Shown here one piece after another: positions 37,959 to 47,395 of a stretch of DNA of 64,000 nt. Where the stretch lies: the NCBI RefSeq assembly GCF_007035645.1, contig NZ_AP019632.1:868001-932000 (forward strand), given 5' to 3'. A model generated the notes under the pieces. It was not told the origin of the DNA. It worked only from the letters and a program-made list of their open reading frames with translations, and did no database searches. The position numbers and the translations under genes are program-made. Positions within the stretch are counted from its first letter, which is position 1, and each line of letters begins with the position of its first letter. This DNA comes from Enterobacter asburiae (GTDB lineage: Bacteria; Pseudomonadota; Gammaproteobacteria; Enterobacterales; Enterobacteriaceae).

Positions 37959-38969
37959 CTAGCAAATACGGGGTAAGGGTTCCGCATGCGGCAGATCCAG
38001 CGTCCGCTTCACGCCATACAGCCCGGCCAGGCGCACCCCTTTGCGCTCAACCACTTCACCAATCATCGCCGCCTTTTTTCCTGACGGATGAGCCCGCAGC
38101 TGTTCAAGAACGGCTTCCGCTGACGCGCGTTCAACGCCAATCACCAGTTTGCCTTCGTTGGCGAAGTTGAGCGGGTCAAGGCCCAGCAGTTCGCAAAGGC
38201 CGCGAACGGCAGGCTTAACGGGCAGGCTACGCTCGGTGAGTTCAATCCCGTACCCGCAGCTTGCTGCAAATTCGTGGACCACGGCGTTCACGCCGCCTCG
38301 CGTCGCGTCCCGCAGGGCTTTCACGCCGGGAATACCCCGCAGCGTCTGGATCAGCGGGGTGAGCACCGCGCAGTCGCTGCGCAGTTCCCCGTCCAGCCCC
38401 AGACCTTCGCGCAAGTTAAGGATGGTCGCCCCGTGGCAGCCCAGCGTTCCGGTCACGATCAGCACGTCGCCCACGCTAAGATGCTGTGCCGCCCAGTGAA
38501 TACCGGCGGGGATCGCCCCCATGCCGGCGGTGTTGATAAACAGCTTGTCGGCCGCGCCGCGCTGCACCACTTTGGTATCGCCGGTGACGATAGCTATCCC
38601 CGCCTCGCGCGCGGTGTGCGCCATGCTGTTGACCACTGTCGTGAGCGTCTCCATCGGTAACCCCTCTTCGAGGATAAATCCGCAGGAGAGGTAGCGCGGA
38701 ATGGCGCCGCTGACCGCCACGTCGTTGGCCGTGCCGCAGACGGCGAGCTTGCCGATATCGCCGCCGGGGAAGAACAGCGGATCGATCACGTAGCTGTCGG
38801 TGGAGAACGCCAGCCTGTCGCCCTGCGCGGTGAGGGTTGCAAGGTCAATGCGCGCCTGGTCTTCCTGTTCGGCGAGCCAGGGGTTGTTGAAGGCTTCCAT
38901 AAACAGCCGGTTAATCAGCTGCTGCATCGCCTGTCCGCCGCTGCCGTGCGCCATTTCAACCGTATTCAT
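37959..38969 (-). CDS. hypE: Carbamoyl dehydratase HypE (hydrogenase maturation)
   Basis: HypE turns a carbamoyl group on its C-terminal cysteine into thiocyanate, the source of the CN ligands of the NiFe site. The 336-residue protein starts with the Gly-rich AHGSGGQAMQQL, has PurM/ThiL-like ATP segments (STDSYVIDPLFFPGG, GTANDVAVSGA), and ends in PRIC with the cyanate-carrying Cys last. It overlaps hypD by 4 bases. Confidence 0.98.
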   Translation of the reverse strand: MNTVEMAHGSGGQAMQQLINRLFMEAFNNPWLAEQEDQARIDLATLTAQGDRLAFSTDSYVIDPLFFPGGDIGKLAVCGTANDVAVSGAIPRYLSCGFILEEGLPMETLTTVVNSMAHTAREAGIAIVTGDTKVVQRGAADKLFINTAGMGAIPAGIHWAAQHLSVGDVLIVTGTLGCHGATILNLREGLGLDGELRSDCAVLTPLIQTLRGIPGVKALRDATRGGVNAVVHEFAASCGYGIELTERSLPVKPAVRGLCELLGLDPLNFANEGKLVIGVERASAEAVLEQLRAHPSGKKAAMIGEVVERKGVRLAGLYGVKRTLDLPHAEPLPRIC

Positions 38970-40087
38970 GCTTCACTCTCCTGGTTGCGATACTGATACC
39001 ACGCGGCACACGCCCCTTCGGAGGAGACCATCAGCGCGCCAAACGCCGTTTGCGGGTTACAGGTATCGCCAAATAACCGGCATTGATGCGGTTTGCATTT
39101 ACCGGTGAGCACGTCGCCGCAGCGGGCCCGGGGATCGTCGCAAACCTGCTGCGGCTGCGGGCGGAAATGCGCTTCGGCGTCGAACGAGCGATAGGCTGAC
39201 GTCAGGCGAACGCCGGATTCGGCAATCAGCCCCAGACCACGCCACTCGCTGTCGCCCTCAACGCTGAACACGTCGGCTATCGCCTGCTGCGCCCGTTCAT
39301 TTCCCGCATCCGGCACCACGCGGCGGTACTGGTTTTCCACTGCACTCAGGGCCGCTATTTTCTGCTCAACCAGCATGGTGACACCTTGCAGTAGATCAAG
39401 TGGTTCGAAACCAGCGACCACTAACGGACGATTGTACTGTTCAGCGATAAAACCGTAGGCGTCTGTGCCAATTACCATGCTGACATGCCCCGGTGCCAGA
39501 AAGGCGTCAATGCCGTTTCCCGGCTCTTCCAGCAGGCTGCGCAGCGTGGGAATGAGCGTAATGTGCTGGCAGAAGAAGAAAAAATTCCCGAAGCCGCGCG
39601 CTTTCGCCTGCTGCAGCGTGATGGCGGTGGCGGGCATGGTGGTTTCAAACCCCAGGCCAAAAAACACCACCTTGCGCGCGGGGTTGTCCTCCGCCAGCGT
39701 CAGGGCATCCATCGGCGAATAGACGATCCGGATGTCGGCCCCGCGTGCTTTCGCCTGCAGCAGCGAGCCGTTTTTCCCCGGCACGCGCATCGCGTCGCCA
39801 AAGGTGCAGAAAATGACGTCGGGCTGGCTGGCAATTTCAATACAGCTGTCGATGCGCCCCATCGGCAGCACGCACACCGGGCAGCCGGGGCCGTGGATAA
39901 ACTCGATATTCTCCGGCAGCAGCTGGTCGAGGCCAAATTTGAAGATGGCGTGCGTGTGTCCGCCGCACACCTCCATGATCCGCAGCGGTCTCTCTTTGGT
40001 GTAGTCCAGCAGCGCCGCGCGCGTTTTCAGGTGCCCGATAAGCTGCAGCACCTGCTCGGGCGCGCGATATTCATCAACGTAACGCAT
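38966..40087 (-). CDS. hypD: Hydrogenase maturation protein HypD
   Basis: HypD is an Fe-S scaffold that with HypC assembles Fe(CN)2CO. The 373-residue protein shows EVCGGHTHAIFKFG (residues about 40-53), HGPGCPVCVLP with its active-site CxxC, and late cysteines in GDVLTGKCKPHQCRLFGDTC that bind the 4Fe-4S cluster. It lies 2 bases after hypC and overlaps hypE. Confidence 0.98.
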   Translation of the reverse strand: MRYVDEYRAPEQVLQLIGHLKTRAALLDYTKERPLRIMEVCGGHTHAIFKFGLDQLLPENIEFIHGPGCPVCVLPMGRIDSCIEIASQPDVIFCTFGDAMRVPGKNGSLLQAKARGADIRIVYSPMDALTLAEDNPARKVVFFGLGFETTMPATAITLQQAKARGFGNFFFFCQHITLIPTLRSLLEEPGNGIDAFLAPGHVSMVIGTDAYGFIAEQYNRPLVVAGFEPLDLLQGVTMLVEQKIAALSAVENQYRRVVPDAGNERAQQAIADVFSVEGDSEWRGLGLIAESGVRLTSAYRSFDAEAHFRPQPQQVCDDPRARCGDVLTGKCKPHQCRLFGDTCNPQTAFGALMVSSEGACAAWYQYRNQESEA

Positions 40088-40089
40088 GG

Positions 40090-40362
40090 CTAACGCTCCT
40101 CGCCGTACAGCAGCGCGCCCACGTCAGGCTCCACGTCGAACATGTTTTGCAGGGCATCCAGCGTGTCGCGGGCTTCCGCTTCGTTAATCACGCTCATGGC
40201 AAACCCCACGTGGACGAGCACCCACTGGCCGAGACGCGATGCGCCCGTTTCATCGCTGCTGCCCACCAGCGTCAGGTCCACGTCGCGCAGGATGCCGCAG
40301 ACCTCCACTTTGGCCTGGTTCCCGTCAATGGAATGGATTTGTCCCGGTACGCCTATGCACAT
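40090..40362 (-). CDS. hypC: Hydrogenase maturation chaperone HypC
   Basis: HypC is a small chaperone that carries the iron centre with HypD and delivers it to the hydrogenase-3 large subunit HycE. The 90-residue protein begins MCIGVPGQI with the essential Cys2 and has the barrel residues [15 protein letters not shown]. It overlaps the hypB stop by 10 bases. Confidence 0.97.
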   Translation of the reverse strand: MCIGVPGQIHSIDGNQAKVEVCGILRDVDLTLVGSSDETGASRLGQWVLVHVGFAMSVINEAEARDTLDALQNMFDVEPDVGALLYGEER

Positions 40363-41216
40363 CGTTCACTCTCCAGCCAGTTCAGCCAGGCGTCCATGCC
40401 GTCGCCGCGCGTGGCGGAGACCAGCAGGATCTCAATCTCGGGATTCACTTCCCGGGCGCAGGACAGGCACTTATCCACGTCGAAGTTCAGGTACGGCAGC
40501 AGGTCGACTTTGTTCAGCAGCATGATGGAGGCGGCGGCAAACATATGCGGGTACTTCAGCGGCTTGTCTTCGCCTTCGGTCACCGAAAGCACCGCCACCT
40601 TGTGGCGTTCGCCCAGATCGAAGCTTGCCGGGCAGACCAGGTTGCCGACGTTTTCAATAAACAGAATGCCGTTATCCGCCAGCGGCAGGCGCGGGGCGGC
40701 GTCGGCAATCATCTGCGCATCCAGGTGGCAGCCTTTGCCGGTATTGACCTGAATCGCCGGGGTGCCGGTTTCACGAATGCGCGCCGCGTCGTTAACGGTT
40801 TGCTGGTCGCCTTCAATCACCGCGCAGGAGACGTGCCCGTTCAGGCGTTTGAGCGTTTCCGTTAACAGCGTGGTTTTGCCGGAGCCGGGGCTGGAGACCA
40901 GGTTCAGCACCAGCTGTTTGCGGGCGGCAAAGCGCGCGCGGTTGCGGGCGGCGATCTGGTTATTTTTGTCCAGCACGTTGATTTCCACCTCCAGCATCTG
41001 GCGCTGGCTGATGCCCGGCGCGTGGGTACCCGCTTCGCCGTGGCCGTAGTGCAGATCGCCCGCAGCGGAGCGCTGCGGGGCGAAGGTGATACCGGTTAAA
41101 GCCGCAGCTGGCCGCGGGGCAGGCGAAAAGGGCGCGGAGCGAAACGCGGAATGGGGACGGTGTTCATCCCCTTCTATATACAGGTTGCCTTCGGCGCAAC
41201 CGCAGGTGCTACACAT
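40353..41216 (-). CDS. hypB: Hydrogenase nickel incorporation GTPase HypB
   Basis: HypB is a SIMIBI GTPase that with HypA inserts nickel into hydrogenase precursors. The 287-residue protein has the N-terminal high-affinity metal motif ([10 protein letters not shown]), a variable low-complexity linker, Walker [14 protein letters not shown] (about 108-120), and [10 protein letters not shown] with the metal-site Cys. It ends with NKVDLLPYL. There is no His-rich stretch, so it is unlikely to store much nickel. Confidence 0.97.
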   Translation of the reverse strand: MCSTCGCAEGNLYIEGDEHRPHSAFRSAPFSPAPRPAAALTGITFAPQRSAAGDLHYGHGEAGTHAPGISQRQMLEVEINVLDKNNQIAARNRARFAARKQLVLNLVSSPGSGKTTLLTETLKRLNGHVSCAVIEGDQQTVNDAARIRETGTPAIQVNTGKGCHLDAQMIADAAPRLPLADNGILFIENVGNLVCPASFDLGERHKVAVLSVTEGEDKPLKYPHMFAAASIMLLNKVDLLPYLNFDVDKCLSCAREVNPEIEILLVSATRGDGMDAWLNWLESERCA

Positions 41217-41219
41217 AAT

Positions 41220-41570
41220 TTACTCCTTCTCGATTTCGAGGCGTTGGATCTGCATGCCGTCGTCCGCCACGATGCGAAGACCGGTGCTCTGACACTGCGG
41301 ACAGCGCTGAACCTTTGATGACAGCAGGGTGACGTACTGCTGGCACTGCTCGCACCAGCACTCCGCCTGCTGCTCTTCAATATGGAGCTCGCAGCCTTCC
41401 GCCAGCGTGCCGCGACAAACCAGCTCAAAACAGAAATGCAGGGCGCTGGGCTCGACGCAGGAAAACGCCCCGACCTTCAGCCAGACGCCGGTGATGCGCT
41501 TCGCGTGGTTTTGCACTGCCTGCTGTTCGATAAGTTCCAGAGCCCGCTGGCAGAGGGTGATTTCGTGCAT
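41220..41570 (-). CDS. hypA: Hydrogenase nickel incorporation protein HypA
   Basis: HypA is the nickel metallochaperone for hydrogenase 3. The 116-residue protein begins MHEITLCQ, with His2 and Glu3 as nickel ligands. It carries a zinc site of two CxxC pairs (CWCEQCQQY... RCPQCQS). It is first of hypABCDE, divergent from hycA, with a sigma-54 promoter upstream at 41601-41616. Confidence 0.97.
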   Translation of the reverse strand: MHEITLCQRALELIEQQAVQNHAKRITGVWLKVGAFSCVEPSALHFCFELVCRGTLAEGCELHIEEQQAECWCEQCQQYVTLLSSKVQRCPQCQSTGLRIVADDGMQIQRLEIEKE

Positions 41571-41600
41571 GACGCCTCCTCAATGAATTGCGCCATTGAA

Positions 41601-41616
41601 TGCAATAACGGTGCCA
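41601..41616 (-). promoter_or_regulatory. Sigma-54 promoter of hypABCDE-fhlA
   Basis: Read leftward, TGGCACCGTTATTGCA is an excellent -24/-12 element (GG and GC separated by 10 bases). It lies about 31 bases upstream of the hypA start codon. FhlA-dependent transcription is expected. Confidence 0.88.
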
Positions 41617-41639
41617 GCTTGATTTTTGTTAAGGCGTGA

Positions 41640-41700
41640 CGATGTCAACGCTGTCGAAATGACACGTCGACACCGCGGCGTTGACAGCGGTTTTGTAATT
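41640..41700. promoter_or_regulatory. Probable FhlA upstream activating region between hypA and hycA
   Basis: TGTCG/TGTCA and their complements recur several times here (ATGTCAACGCTGTCGAAATG, then GACACGTCGACACC, then GTTGACAGCGG). They lie between the two divergent sigma-54 promoters. Similar TGTCGACA-type elements occur between hycA and hycB and upstream of hydN, all places where FhlA is known to bind in E. coli. The exact protected bases cannot be read by eye. Confidence 0.55.
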
Positions 41701-41730
41701 AAATCTATTTAAAATCATCAAGATAAAAAC

Positions 41731-41746
41731 TGGCATGGAATCTGCT
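41731..41746 (+). promoter_or_regulatory. Sigma-54 promoter of the hyc operon
   Basis: TGGCATGGAATCTGCT has GG and GC separated by exactly 10 bases, the -24/-12 spacing. It lies 36 bases upstream of the hycA start. Confidence 0.85.
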
Positions 41747-41781
41747 TAACAGCCGCTATCTCCATTAACCGGATACCTTCT

Positions 41782-42246
41782 ATGACTATTTGGGAAATCA
41801 GCGAAAAAGCGGATTACATCGCGCAGCGTCATCAGCAGCTGCAGGACCAGTGGCACCTCTACTGCAACTCTCTGGTTCAGGGCATAACCCTCTCGAAAGC
41901 GCGTCTTCACCACGCGATGAGCTGCGCGGCGCAGGGCGACATGCGCTTCGTCCTGTTCGGCCATTTCATCATCAACGTTACCCTGGCGGATAACTTCAAC
42001 AGCCACACCATTGAGTACCACCTCGAGACAAAAGACGGCGAAAAACAGTGTATTGCGAAGGCGCAGCTGATGGCCGATGGCATGGTGGACGGCCACGTCA
42101 GCAACCGCGATCGCCAGCAGGTGCTGGAGCACTATCTGGAAAAAATCGCGCCGGTCTATAACGGCCTGTACGCCGCCGTTGAACACGATCTTCCGGTCAA
42201 CCTGAAGCAGCTGATGGATGGAAATACCTCAGCGAACGTGGCCTGA
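41782..42246 (+). CDS. hycA: Formate hydrogenlyase regulatory protein HycA
   Basis: HycA counteracts FhlA and lowers formate hydrogenlyase expression. The 154-residue soluble protein matches the E. coli protein from the N-terminus (MTIWEISEKADYIAQRH) through ITLSKARLHHAMSC and the C-terminal LEHYLEKIAPVY. No catalytic motif is known for the family. It is first of the hyc operon, with a sigma-54 promoter upstream and a further FhlA-like region between it and hycB. Confidence 0.96.
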   Translation: MTIWEISEKADYIAQRHQQLQDQWHLYCNSLVQGITLSKARLHHAMSCAAQGDMRFVLFGHFIINVTLADNFNSHTIEYHLETKDGEKQCIAKAQLMADGMVDGHVSNRDRQQVLEHYLEKIAPVYNGLYAAVEHDLPVNLKQLMDGNTSANVA

Positions 42247-42249
42247 CTC

Positions 42250-42290
42250 CTGCGTGTCGAGAAGTGTCGACAAGACAGTTTTTCGTCAAA
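42250..42290. promoter_or_regulatory. hycA-hycB intergenic FhlA-like elements
   Basis: TGTCGAGAAGTGTCGACA contains two TGTCG elements, one forming the palindrome TGTCGACA, in the short gap between hycA and hycB. E. coli has an FhlA-binding site in the same gap; the identity here is inferred. Confidence 0.5.
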
Positions 42291-42316
42291 AATGACTATC
42301 ACCAGAGGATAACCCG

Positions 42317-42925
42317 GTGAACCGTTTTGTAATTGCTGACTCGACGGTCTGTATTGGCTGTCGAACCTGTGAGGCGGCGTGCTCGGAAACGCATCGCCTG
42401 CATGGGCTGCAGTCCATGCCGCGCCTGCACGTCATGCGTAATGAAAAAGAGTCTGCCCCGCAGCTCTGCCACCACTGTGAAGATGCCCCCTGCGCGGGCG
42501 TCTGCCCTGTGAATGCCATCACCCGCGTGGATGGCGCTGTCCAGCTGAACGAAAGCCTGTGCGTAAGCTGCAAGCTGTGCGGCATTGCCTGCCCGTTCGG
42601 CGCGATTGAATTTTCCGGCAGCCGTCCGCTGCATATTCCGGCAAACGCCAACTCGCCAAAAGCCCCGCCCGCGCCACCGGCTCCGGCACGCGTAAGTACG
42701 CTGCTGGACTGGGTGCCCGGCATCCGTGCCGTTGCGGTGAAATGCGACCTGTGCAGCTTCGATGAACAGGGCCCGGCCTGCGTGCGCACCTGCCCGACTA
42801 AGGCGTTGATTCTGGTTAACATTCGCGACATCGCCCGTACCAGCAAGCGTAAACGCGAGCTGACCATCAACAGTGATTTTGGCGACCTTTCTCTGCTACA
42901 GGCGCTTAACGAGGGGGCGAAATGA
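42317..42925 (+). CDS. hycB: Formate hydrogenlyase electron-transfer subunit HycB
   Basis: HycB is a ferredoxin-like subunit that takes electrons from formate dehydrogenase H and passes them into the hydrogenase-3 complex. The 202-residue protein has four 4Fe-4S motifs: [37 protein letters not shown], and a set at CDLCSF ... CVRTCP. It is closely related to HydN, encoded 11.6 kb downstream. It overlaps hycC as ATGA. Confidence 0.97.
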   Translation: MNRFVIADSTVCIGCRTCEAACSETHRLHGLQSMPRLHVMRNEKESAPQLCHHCEDAPCAGVCPVNAITRVDGAVQLNESLCVSCKLCGIACPFGAIEFSGSRPLHIPANANSPKAPPAPPAPARVSTLLDWVPGIRAVAVKCDLCSFDEQGPACVRTCPTKALILVNIRDIARTSKRKRELTINSDFGDLSLLQALNEGAK

Positions 42926-44736
42926 ACGCGGCGATGATGATTACCAGCGCGGTAGCCTGTTTTGCTGCCGCCGCTGTTCTGGCGCTGATCTTCTCATTCC
43001 ATAAAACCCTGAGCGGCGCGATCGCCGGGCTCGGCGGGGCGGTCGCTAGCCTGATGACGCTGGCGGCAGGCGGCGATGTCCTGCTCGGCGGCCAGTCCTC
43101 AGAGGCCGTGATGCCGCTGATTCGCCACACGGTTGCGATCACGCCGCTGAACGCCATCTGGCTGGTGACGTTTGGCCTGTGCGGGCTGTTTATCAGCCTG
43201 TTCAATATCGACTGGCACCGCCATCCGCACGCCAGGGCTAACGGCCTGCTGGTTAACCTGCTGATGGCGGCGGCGGTCTGCACCGTTATCGCCAGCAACC
43301 TCGGCGCGCTGGTGGTGATGGCGGAAATCATGGCGCTGTGCGGCGTGTTCCTGACCGGCTGCAGCGCCTCCGGCAAGCTGTGGTTTGCGCTGGGACGCCT
43401 CGGGACGCTGCTGCTGGCGCTGGCCTGCTGGCTGGTGTGGCACCGCTTCGGCACGCTGGATTTCTCTGCGCTCAACGGGCATCCGCTGGGGAATGACGTC
43501 TGGCTGCTGGGCGTGCTCGGCTTTGGCCTGCTCGCCGGGATTATCCCGCTGCACGGCTGGGTGCCGCAGGCGCATGCGAATGCCTCCGCGCCCGCCGCCG
43601 CGCTGTTTTCTGCGGTGGTGATGAAAGTGGGTCTGTTCGGGATTCTGGCGATTACGCTGACCGGCGGACAACCGCCGCTGTGGTGGGGCGTCGTGCTGCT
43701 GGTCGCCGGAATGATTACCGCGTTCGTCGGCGGCCTGTACGCGCTGATGGAGCACAATATCCAGCGCCTGCTGGCGTACCATACGCTGGAAAATATCGGC
43801 ATTATCCTGCTCGGCATTGGCGCGGGAGTGACCGGGCTGGCGCTCAATCATCCGGCGCTGATTGCCGCCGGGTTTATCGGCGGTCTTTATCACCTCGTCA
43901 ACCACAGCCTGTTTAAAAGCACCCTGTTCCTCGGCGCGGGCAGCGTCTGGTTCCGCACCGGTCATCGGGATATCGAAAAGCTGGGCGGGATTGGCAAAAA
44001 GATGCCGGTGATTTCACTGGCGATGCTGGTCGGGCTGATGGCAATGGCCGCGCTGCCGCCGCTGAACGGCTTTGCCGGGGAGTGGGTGATCTATCAGTCC
44101 TTCTTCGCGCTCGGCCAGAGCGACGCATTTATCGCACGCCTGCTCGGCCCGCTGCTGGCGGTCGGTCTGGCGATTACCGGGGCGCTGGCGGTGATGTGCA
44201 TGGCGAAAGTCTACGGCGTGACCTTCCTCGGCGCGGCGCGCACCCGCGAAGCGGAAAACGCCTGCTGCGCACCCTTGTTGATGGGCATCAGCGTGGTCGC
44301 GCTGGCGCTGTGCTGCATCGCGGGCGGCGTCGCCGCGCCGTGGCTGCTGCCGCTGCTGGGCAACGCCATTCCTCTGCCGCTGACCGTGGCGAATACCACC
44401 GTCTCTCAGCCCATGATCGCGCTGCTGCTGATTGGCGCACCGCTGCTGCCGCTCGTCCTGATGCTGTTCTTCAAACGCGACCGGCTCGCCTCCCGCTCGC
44501 GCGGTGCGGCGTGGGCCTGCGGCTACGAACACGAACAGTCGATGGTCATCACCGCCCACGGTTTCGCCATGCCGGTGAAGGAGAACTTCGCCGCCGTGCT
44601 GAAGCTGCGCCACTGGCTGAGCCCGGTAGGCTGGGTACCCGGCTGGCAGAGCGCCGCCGCACCCGCGCTGTTCCGCCGTCTGGCGGTCATCGAGCTGGCG
44701 GTGCTGGTGGTCATTGTGATTTCACGAGGAGCCTGA
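42922..44736 (+). CDS. hycC: Formate hydrogenlyase membrane subunit HycC
   Basis: HycC is the NuoL/MrpA-like antiporter-type membrane subunit of the FHL complex. Its 604 residues form many hydrophobic helices. Conserved charged and aromatic segments include LLAGIIPLHGWVPQAHANASAPAAALFSAVVMK (shortened here: IIPLHGWVPQAHA), LAYHTLENIGII and HSLFKSTLFLGAG. These hold the Lys, Glu and His residues of the proton path in the family. It is slightly shorter than the 608 residues of E. coli HycC. Confidence 0.97.
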   Translation: MNAAMMITSAVACFAAAAVLALIFSFHKTLSGAIAGLGGAVASLMTLAAGGDVLLGGQSSEAVMPLIRHTVAITPLNAIWLVTFGLCGLFISLFNIDWHRHPHARANGLLVNLLMAAAVCTVIASNLGALVVMAEIMALCGVFLTGCSASGKLWFALGRLGTLLLALACWLVWHRFGTLDFSALNGHPLGNDVWLLGVLGFGLLAGIIPLHGWVPQAHANASAPAAALFSAVVMKVGLFGILAITLTGGQPPLWWGVVLLVAGMITAFVGGLYALMEHNIQRLLAYHTLENIGIILLGIGAGVTGLALNHPALIAAGFIGGLYHLVNHSLFKSTLFLGAGSVWFRTGHRDIEKLGGIGKKMPVISLAMLVGLMAMAALPPLNGFAGEWVIYQSFFALGQSDAFIARLLGPLLAVGLAITGALAVMCMAKVYGVTFLGAARTREAENACCAPLLMGISVVALALCCIAGGVAAPWLLPLLGNAIPLPLTVANTTVSQPMIALLLIGAPLLPLVLMLFFKRDRLASRSRGAAWACGYEHEQSMVITAHGFAMPVKENFAAVLKLRHWLSPVGWVPGWQSAAAPALFRRLAVIELAVLVVIVISRGA

Positions 44737-44737
44737 C

Positions 44738-45661
44738 ATGAGTCTGTTACTGGCAATTCTTCAGGCGCTGGTGCTGTTCGCCGCTGCGCCGCTGCTGTCG
44801 GGCATCACGCGCGTGGCGCGCGCCCGGATGCACAACCGTCGCGGGCCCGGTGTGCTCCAGGAGTACCGCGATCTCTTTAAACTGCTCTCCCGTCAGAGCG
44901 TCGCGCCGGACGCCGCAGGCTGGGTCTTCCGCCTGACGCCGTTTGTGATGGTGGGCGTGATGCTGACCATCGCCACCGCGCTGCCGGTGGTGACGGTGGC
45001 GTCGCCGCTGCCCGTGCTTGGCGATCTGATCACGCTTATCTACCTCTTTTCCATCGCCCGCTTCTTCTTTGCGATTGCGGGCCTGGACACCGGGAGCCCG
45101 TTTACCGGCATCGGTGCCAGCCGCGAGGCAATGCTCGGCGTGCTGGTGGAGCCGATCCTGCTGCTGGGGCTGTGGGTCGCTGCGCAGGTGGCGGGTTCCA
45201 CCCACATCAGCTTTATCACCCACACCGTTTACCACTGGCCGGTGGCGCGCTCGCTCCCGCTGGTGCTGGCGCTGTGCGCCTGCGCGTTCGCCACGTTTAT
45301 TGAGATGGGCAAACTGCCGTTCGACCTCGCGGAAGCCGAGCAGGAGCTGCAGGAGGGGCCGCTTACCGAATACAGCGGCTATGGATTCGCGGTGCTGAAG
45401 TGGGGCATCAGCCTCAAACAGCTGGTGGTGCTGCAGATGTTTGTCGGCGTCTTCTTCCCGTGGGGGCAGATGACGCACTTCTCCGCAGGCGGTCTGGTGC
45501 TGGCCGTCGTGGTTGCCGCCCTCAAGCTGCTGGTCGGCGTGCTGGTGATTGCCCTGTTTGAAAACAGCATGGCGCGCCTGCGTTTTGTGGAAACGTCGCG
45601 CATCACCTGGGCCGGTTTTGGTTTTGCATTTTTAGCGTTCGTCTCCTTGCTGGTGGCGTGA
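44738..45661 (+). CDS. hycD: Formate hydrogenlyase membrane subunit HycD
   Basis: HycD is the NuoH-like membrane anchor of hydrogenase 3. The 307-residue protein has about eight helices with RRGPGVLQEYRDLFKLL after the first helix, and FIEMGKLPFDLAEAEQELQEG, the acidic loop typical of the NuoH family. It starts one base after the hycC stop. Confidence 0.97.
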   Translation: MSLLLAILQALVLFAAAPLLSGITRVARARMHNRRGPGVLQEYRDLFKLLSRQSVAPDAAGWVFRLTPFVMVGVMLTIATALPVVTVASPLPVLGDLITLIYLFSIARFFFAIAGLDTGSPFTGIGASREAMLGVLVEPILLLGLWVAAQVAGSTHISFITHTVYHWPVARSLPLVLALCACAFATFIEMGKLPFDLAEAEQELQEGPLTEYSGYGFAVLKWGISLKQLVVLQMFVGVFFPWGQMTHFSAGGLVLAVVVAALKLLVGVLVIALFENSMARLRFVETSRITWAGFGFAFLAFVSLLVA

Positions 45662-45676
45662 TTAAAGAGAGTATTT

Positions 45677-47386
45677 ATGTCTGAAGAAAAGAAAGGTCAG
45701 CAGTATCTCGCCGCGTTGCATCAGGCTTTCCCCGGCGTGGTGCTGGAGGAGTCCTGGCAAACCAAAGACCAGGTAACCGTCACCATCAAGGTGAACTATC
45801 TGCCGGAAGTGGTCGAGTTTCTGTACTACCAGCAGGGCGGCTGGCTGTCGGTGCTGTTCGGCAACGACGAGCGCCAGCTGTGCGGCAACTATGCGGTGTA
45901 TTACGTGATGTCGATGGAGCAGGGCGAAAAGTGCTGGCTCACCGTGCGCGTGGAAGTCGACCCGGCTAAGCCGGAATACCCGTCCGTCACGCCGCGCGTG
46001 CCCGCCGCCGTCTGGGGCGAGCGCGAAGTGCGCGACATGTACGGCCTGGTGCCGGTCGGCCTGCCGGACGAGCGCCGCCTGGTGCTGCCGGACGACTGGC
46101 CGGACGAACTCTATCCGCTGCGCAAAGACAGCATGGACTACCGCCAGCGCCCGGCGCCGACCACCGACAGCGAAACCTACGAGTTTATCAACGAGCTGGG
46201 CAGCAAGAAGAACAACGTGGTGCCGATCGGTCCGCTGCACGTCACCTCCGACGAACCGGGCCACTTCCGCCTGTTTGTCGACGGCGAAAACATCATCGAC
46301 GCCGACTACCGCCTGTTCTACGTCCACCGCGGCATGGAAAAGCTGGCGGAAACCCGCATGGGCTACAACGAAGTAACGTTCCTCTCTGACCGCGTGTGCG
46401 GCATCTGCGGCTTCGCCCACAGCACCGCCTACACCACCTCGGTGGAGAACGGCATGGGGATCGTGGTGCCGGAGCGCGCGCAGATGATCCGCGCCATTCT
46501 GCTGGAGGTGGAGCGTCTGCACTCGCACCTGCTGAACCTCGGCCTGGCCTGCCACTTCGTCGGCTTTGACTCCGGGTTTATGCAGTTCTTCCGCGTGCGT
46601 GAAGCGTCAATGAAGATGGCGGAGATCCTCACCGGGGCGCGTAAAACCTATGGCCTGAACCTGATCGGCGGGATCCGCCGCGACCTGCTGAAAGACGACA
46701 TGATCCAGACCCGCCAGCTGGCGCAGCAGATGCGCCGCGACGTGCAGGAGCTGGTGGACATGCTGCTCAGCACGCCAAACATCGAGCAGCGCACCGTCGG
46801 CATCGGCCGCCTTGACCCGGAAATCGCCCGCGACTTCAGCAACGTCGGCCCGATGGTGCGCGCCAGCGGCCACGCCCGCGACACGCGTGCCGATCACCCG
46901 TTCGTCGGCTACGGCCTGCTGCCGATGACCGTGCACAGCGAGCAGGGCTGCGACGTCATCTCGCGCCTCAAGGTGCGCATCAACGAGGTATTCACCGCCC
47001 TGAACATGATCGACTACGGCCTCGATAACCTGCCGGGCGGCCCGCTGATGGTGGAAGGCTTCACCTACATTCCGAACCGTTTTGCCCTCGGCTTTGCCGA
47101 AGCGCCGCGCGGGGACGACATCCACTGGAGCATGACCGGCGACAACCAGAAGCTCTACCGCTGGCGCTGCCGCGCGGCCACCTACGCCAACTGGCCAACC
47201 CTGCGCTATATGCTGCGCGGTAACACCGTATCCGACGCGCCGCTGATCATCGGCAGCCTCGACCCGTGCTACTCCTGCACCGACCGCATGACCGTGGTCG
47301 ACGTGCGCAAGAAGAAAAGCCAGGTGGTGCCGTACAAAGAGCTTGAGCGCTACAGCATCGAGCGTAAAAACTCGCCGCTGAAATAA
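45677..47386 (+). CDS. hycE: Hydrogenase 3 large (NiFe catalytic) subunit precursor HycE
   Basis: HycE is the H2-evolving NiFe subunit. The 569-residue precursor fuses an N-terminal NuoC-like domain (about 1-170) to a NuoD-like domain. The four nickel cysteines are in RVCGICGFAHS and DPCYSCTDRM. After Arg537 a 32-residue tail (MTVVDVRKKK...) remains, which HycI removes once nickel is in place. This is exactly the known cut site, so processing should be conserved. AAGAGAG precedes the ATG. Confidence 0.98.
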   Translation: MSEEKKGQQYLAALHQAFPGVVLEESWQTKDQVTVTIKVNYLPEVVEFLYYQQGGWLSVLFGNDERQLCGNYAVYYVMSMEQGEKCWLTVRVEVDPAKPEYPSVTPRVPAAVWGEREVRDMYGLVPVGLPDERRLVLPDDWPDELYPLRKDSMDYRQRPAPTTDSETYEFINELGSKKNNVVPIGPLHVTSDEPGHFRLFVDGENIIDADYRLFYVHRGMEKLAETRMGYNEVTFLSDRVCGICGFAHSTAYTTSVENGMGIVVPERAQMIRAILLEVERLHSHLLNLGLACHFVGFDSGFMQFFRVREASMKMAEILTGARKTYGLNLIGGIRRDLLKDDMIQTRQLAQQMRRDVQELVDMLLSTPNIEQRTVGIGRLDPEIARDFSNVGPMVRASGHARDTRADHPFVGYGLLPMTVHSEQGCDVISRLKVRINEVFTALNMIDYGLDNLPGGPLMVEGFTYIPNRFALGFAEAPRGDDIHWSMTGDNQKLYRWRCRAATYANWPTLRYMLRGNTVSDAPLIIGSLDPCYSCTDRMTVVDVRKKKSQVVPYKELERYSIERKNSPLK

Positions 47387-47395
47387 GGACTCGCC

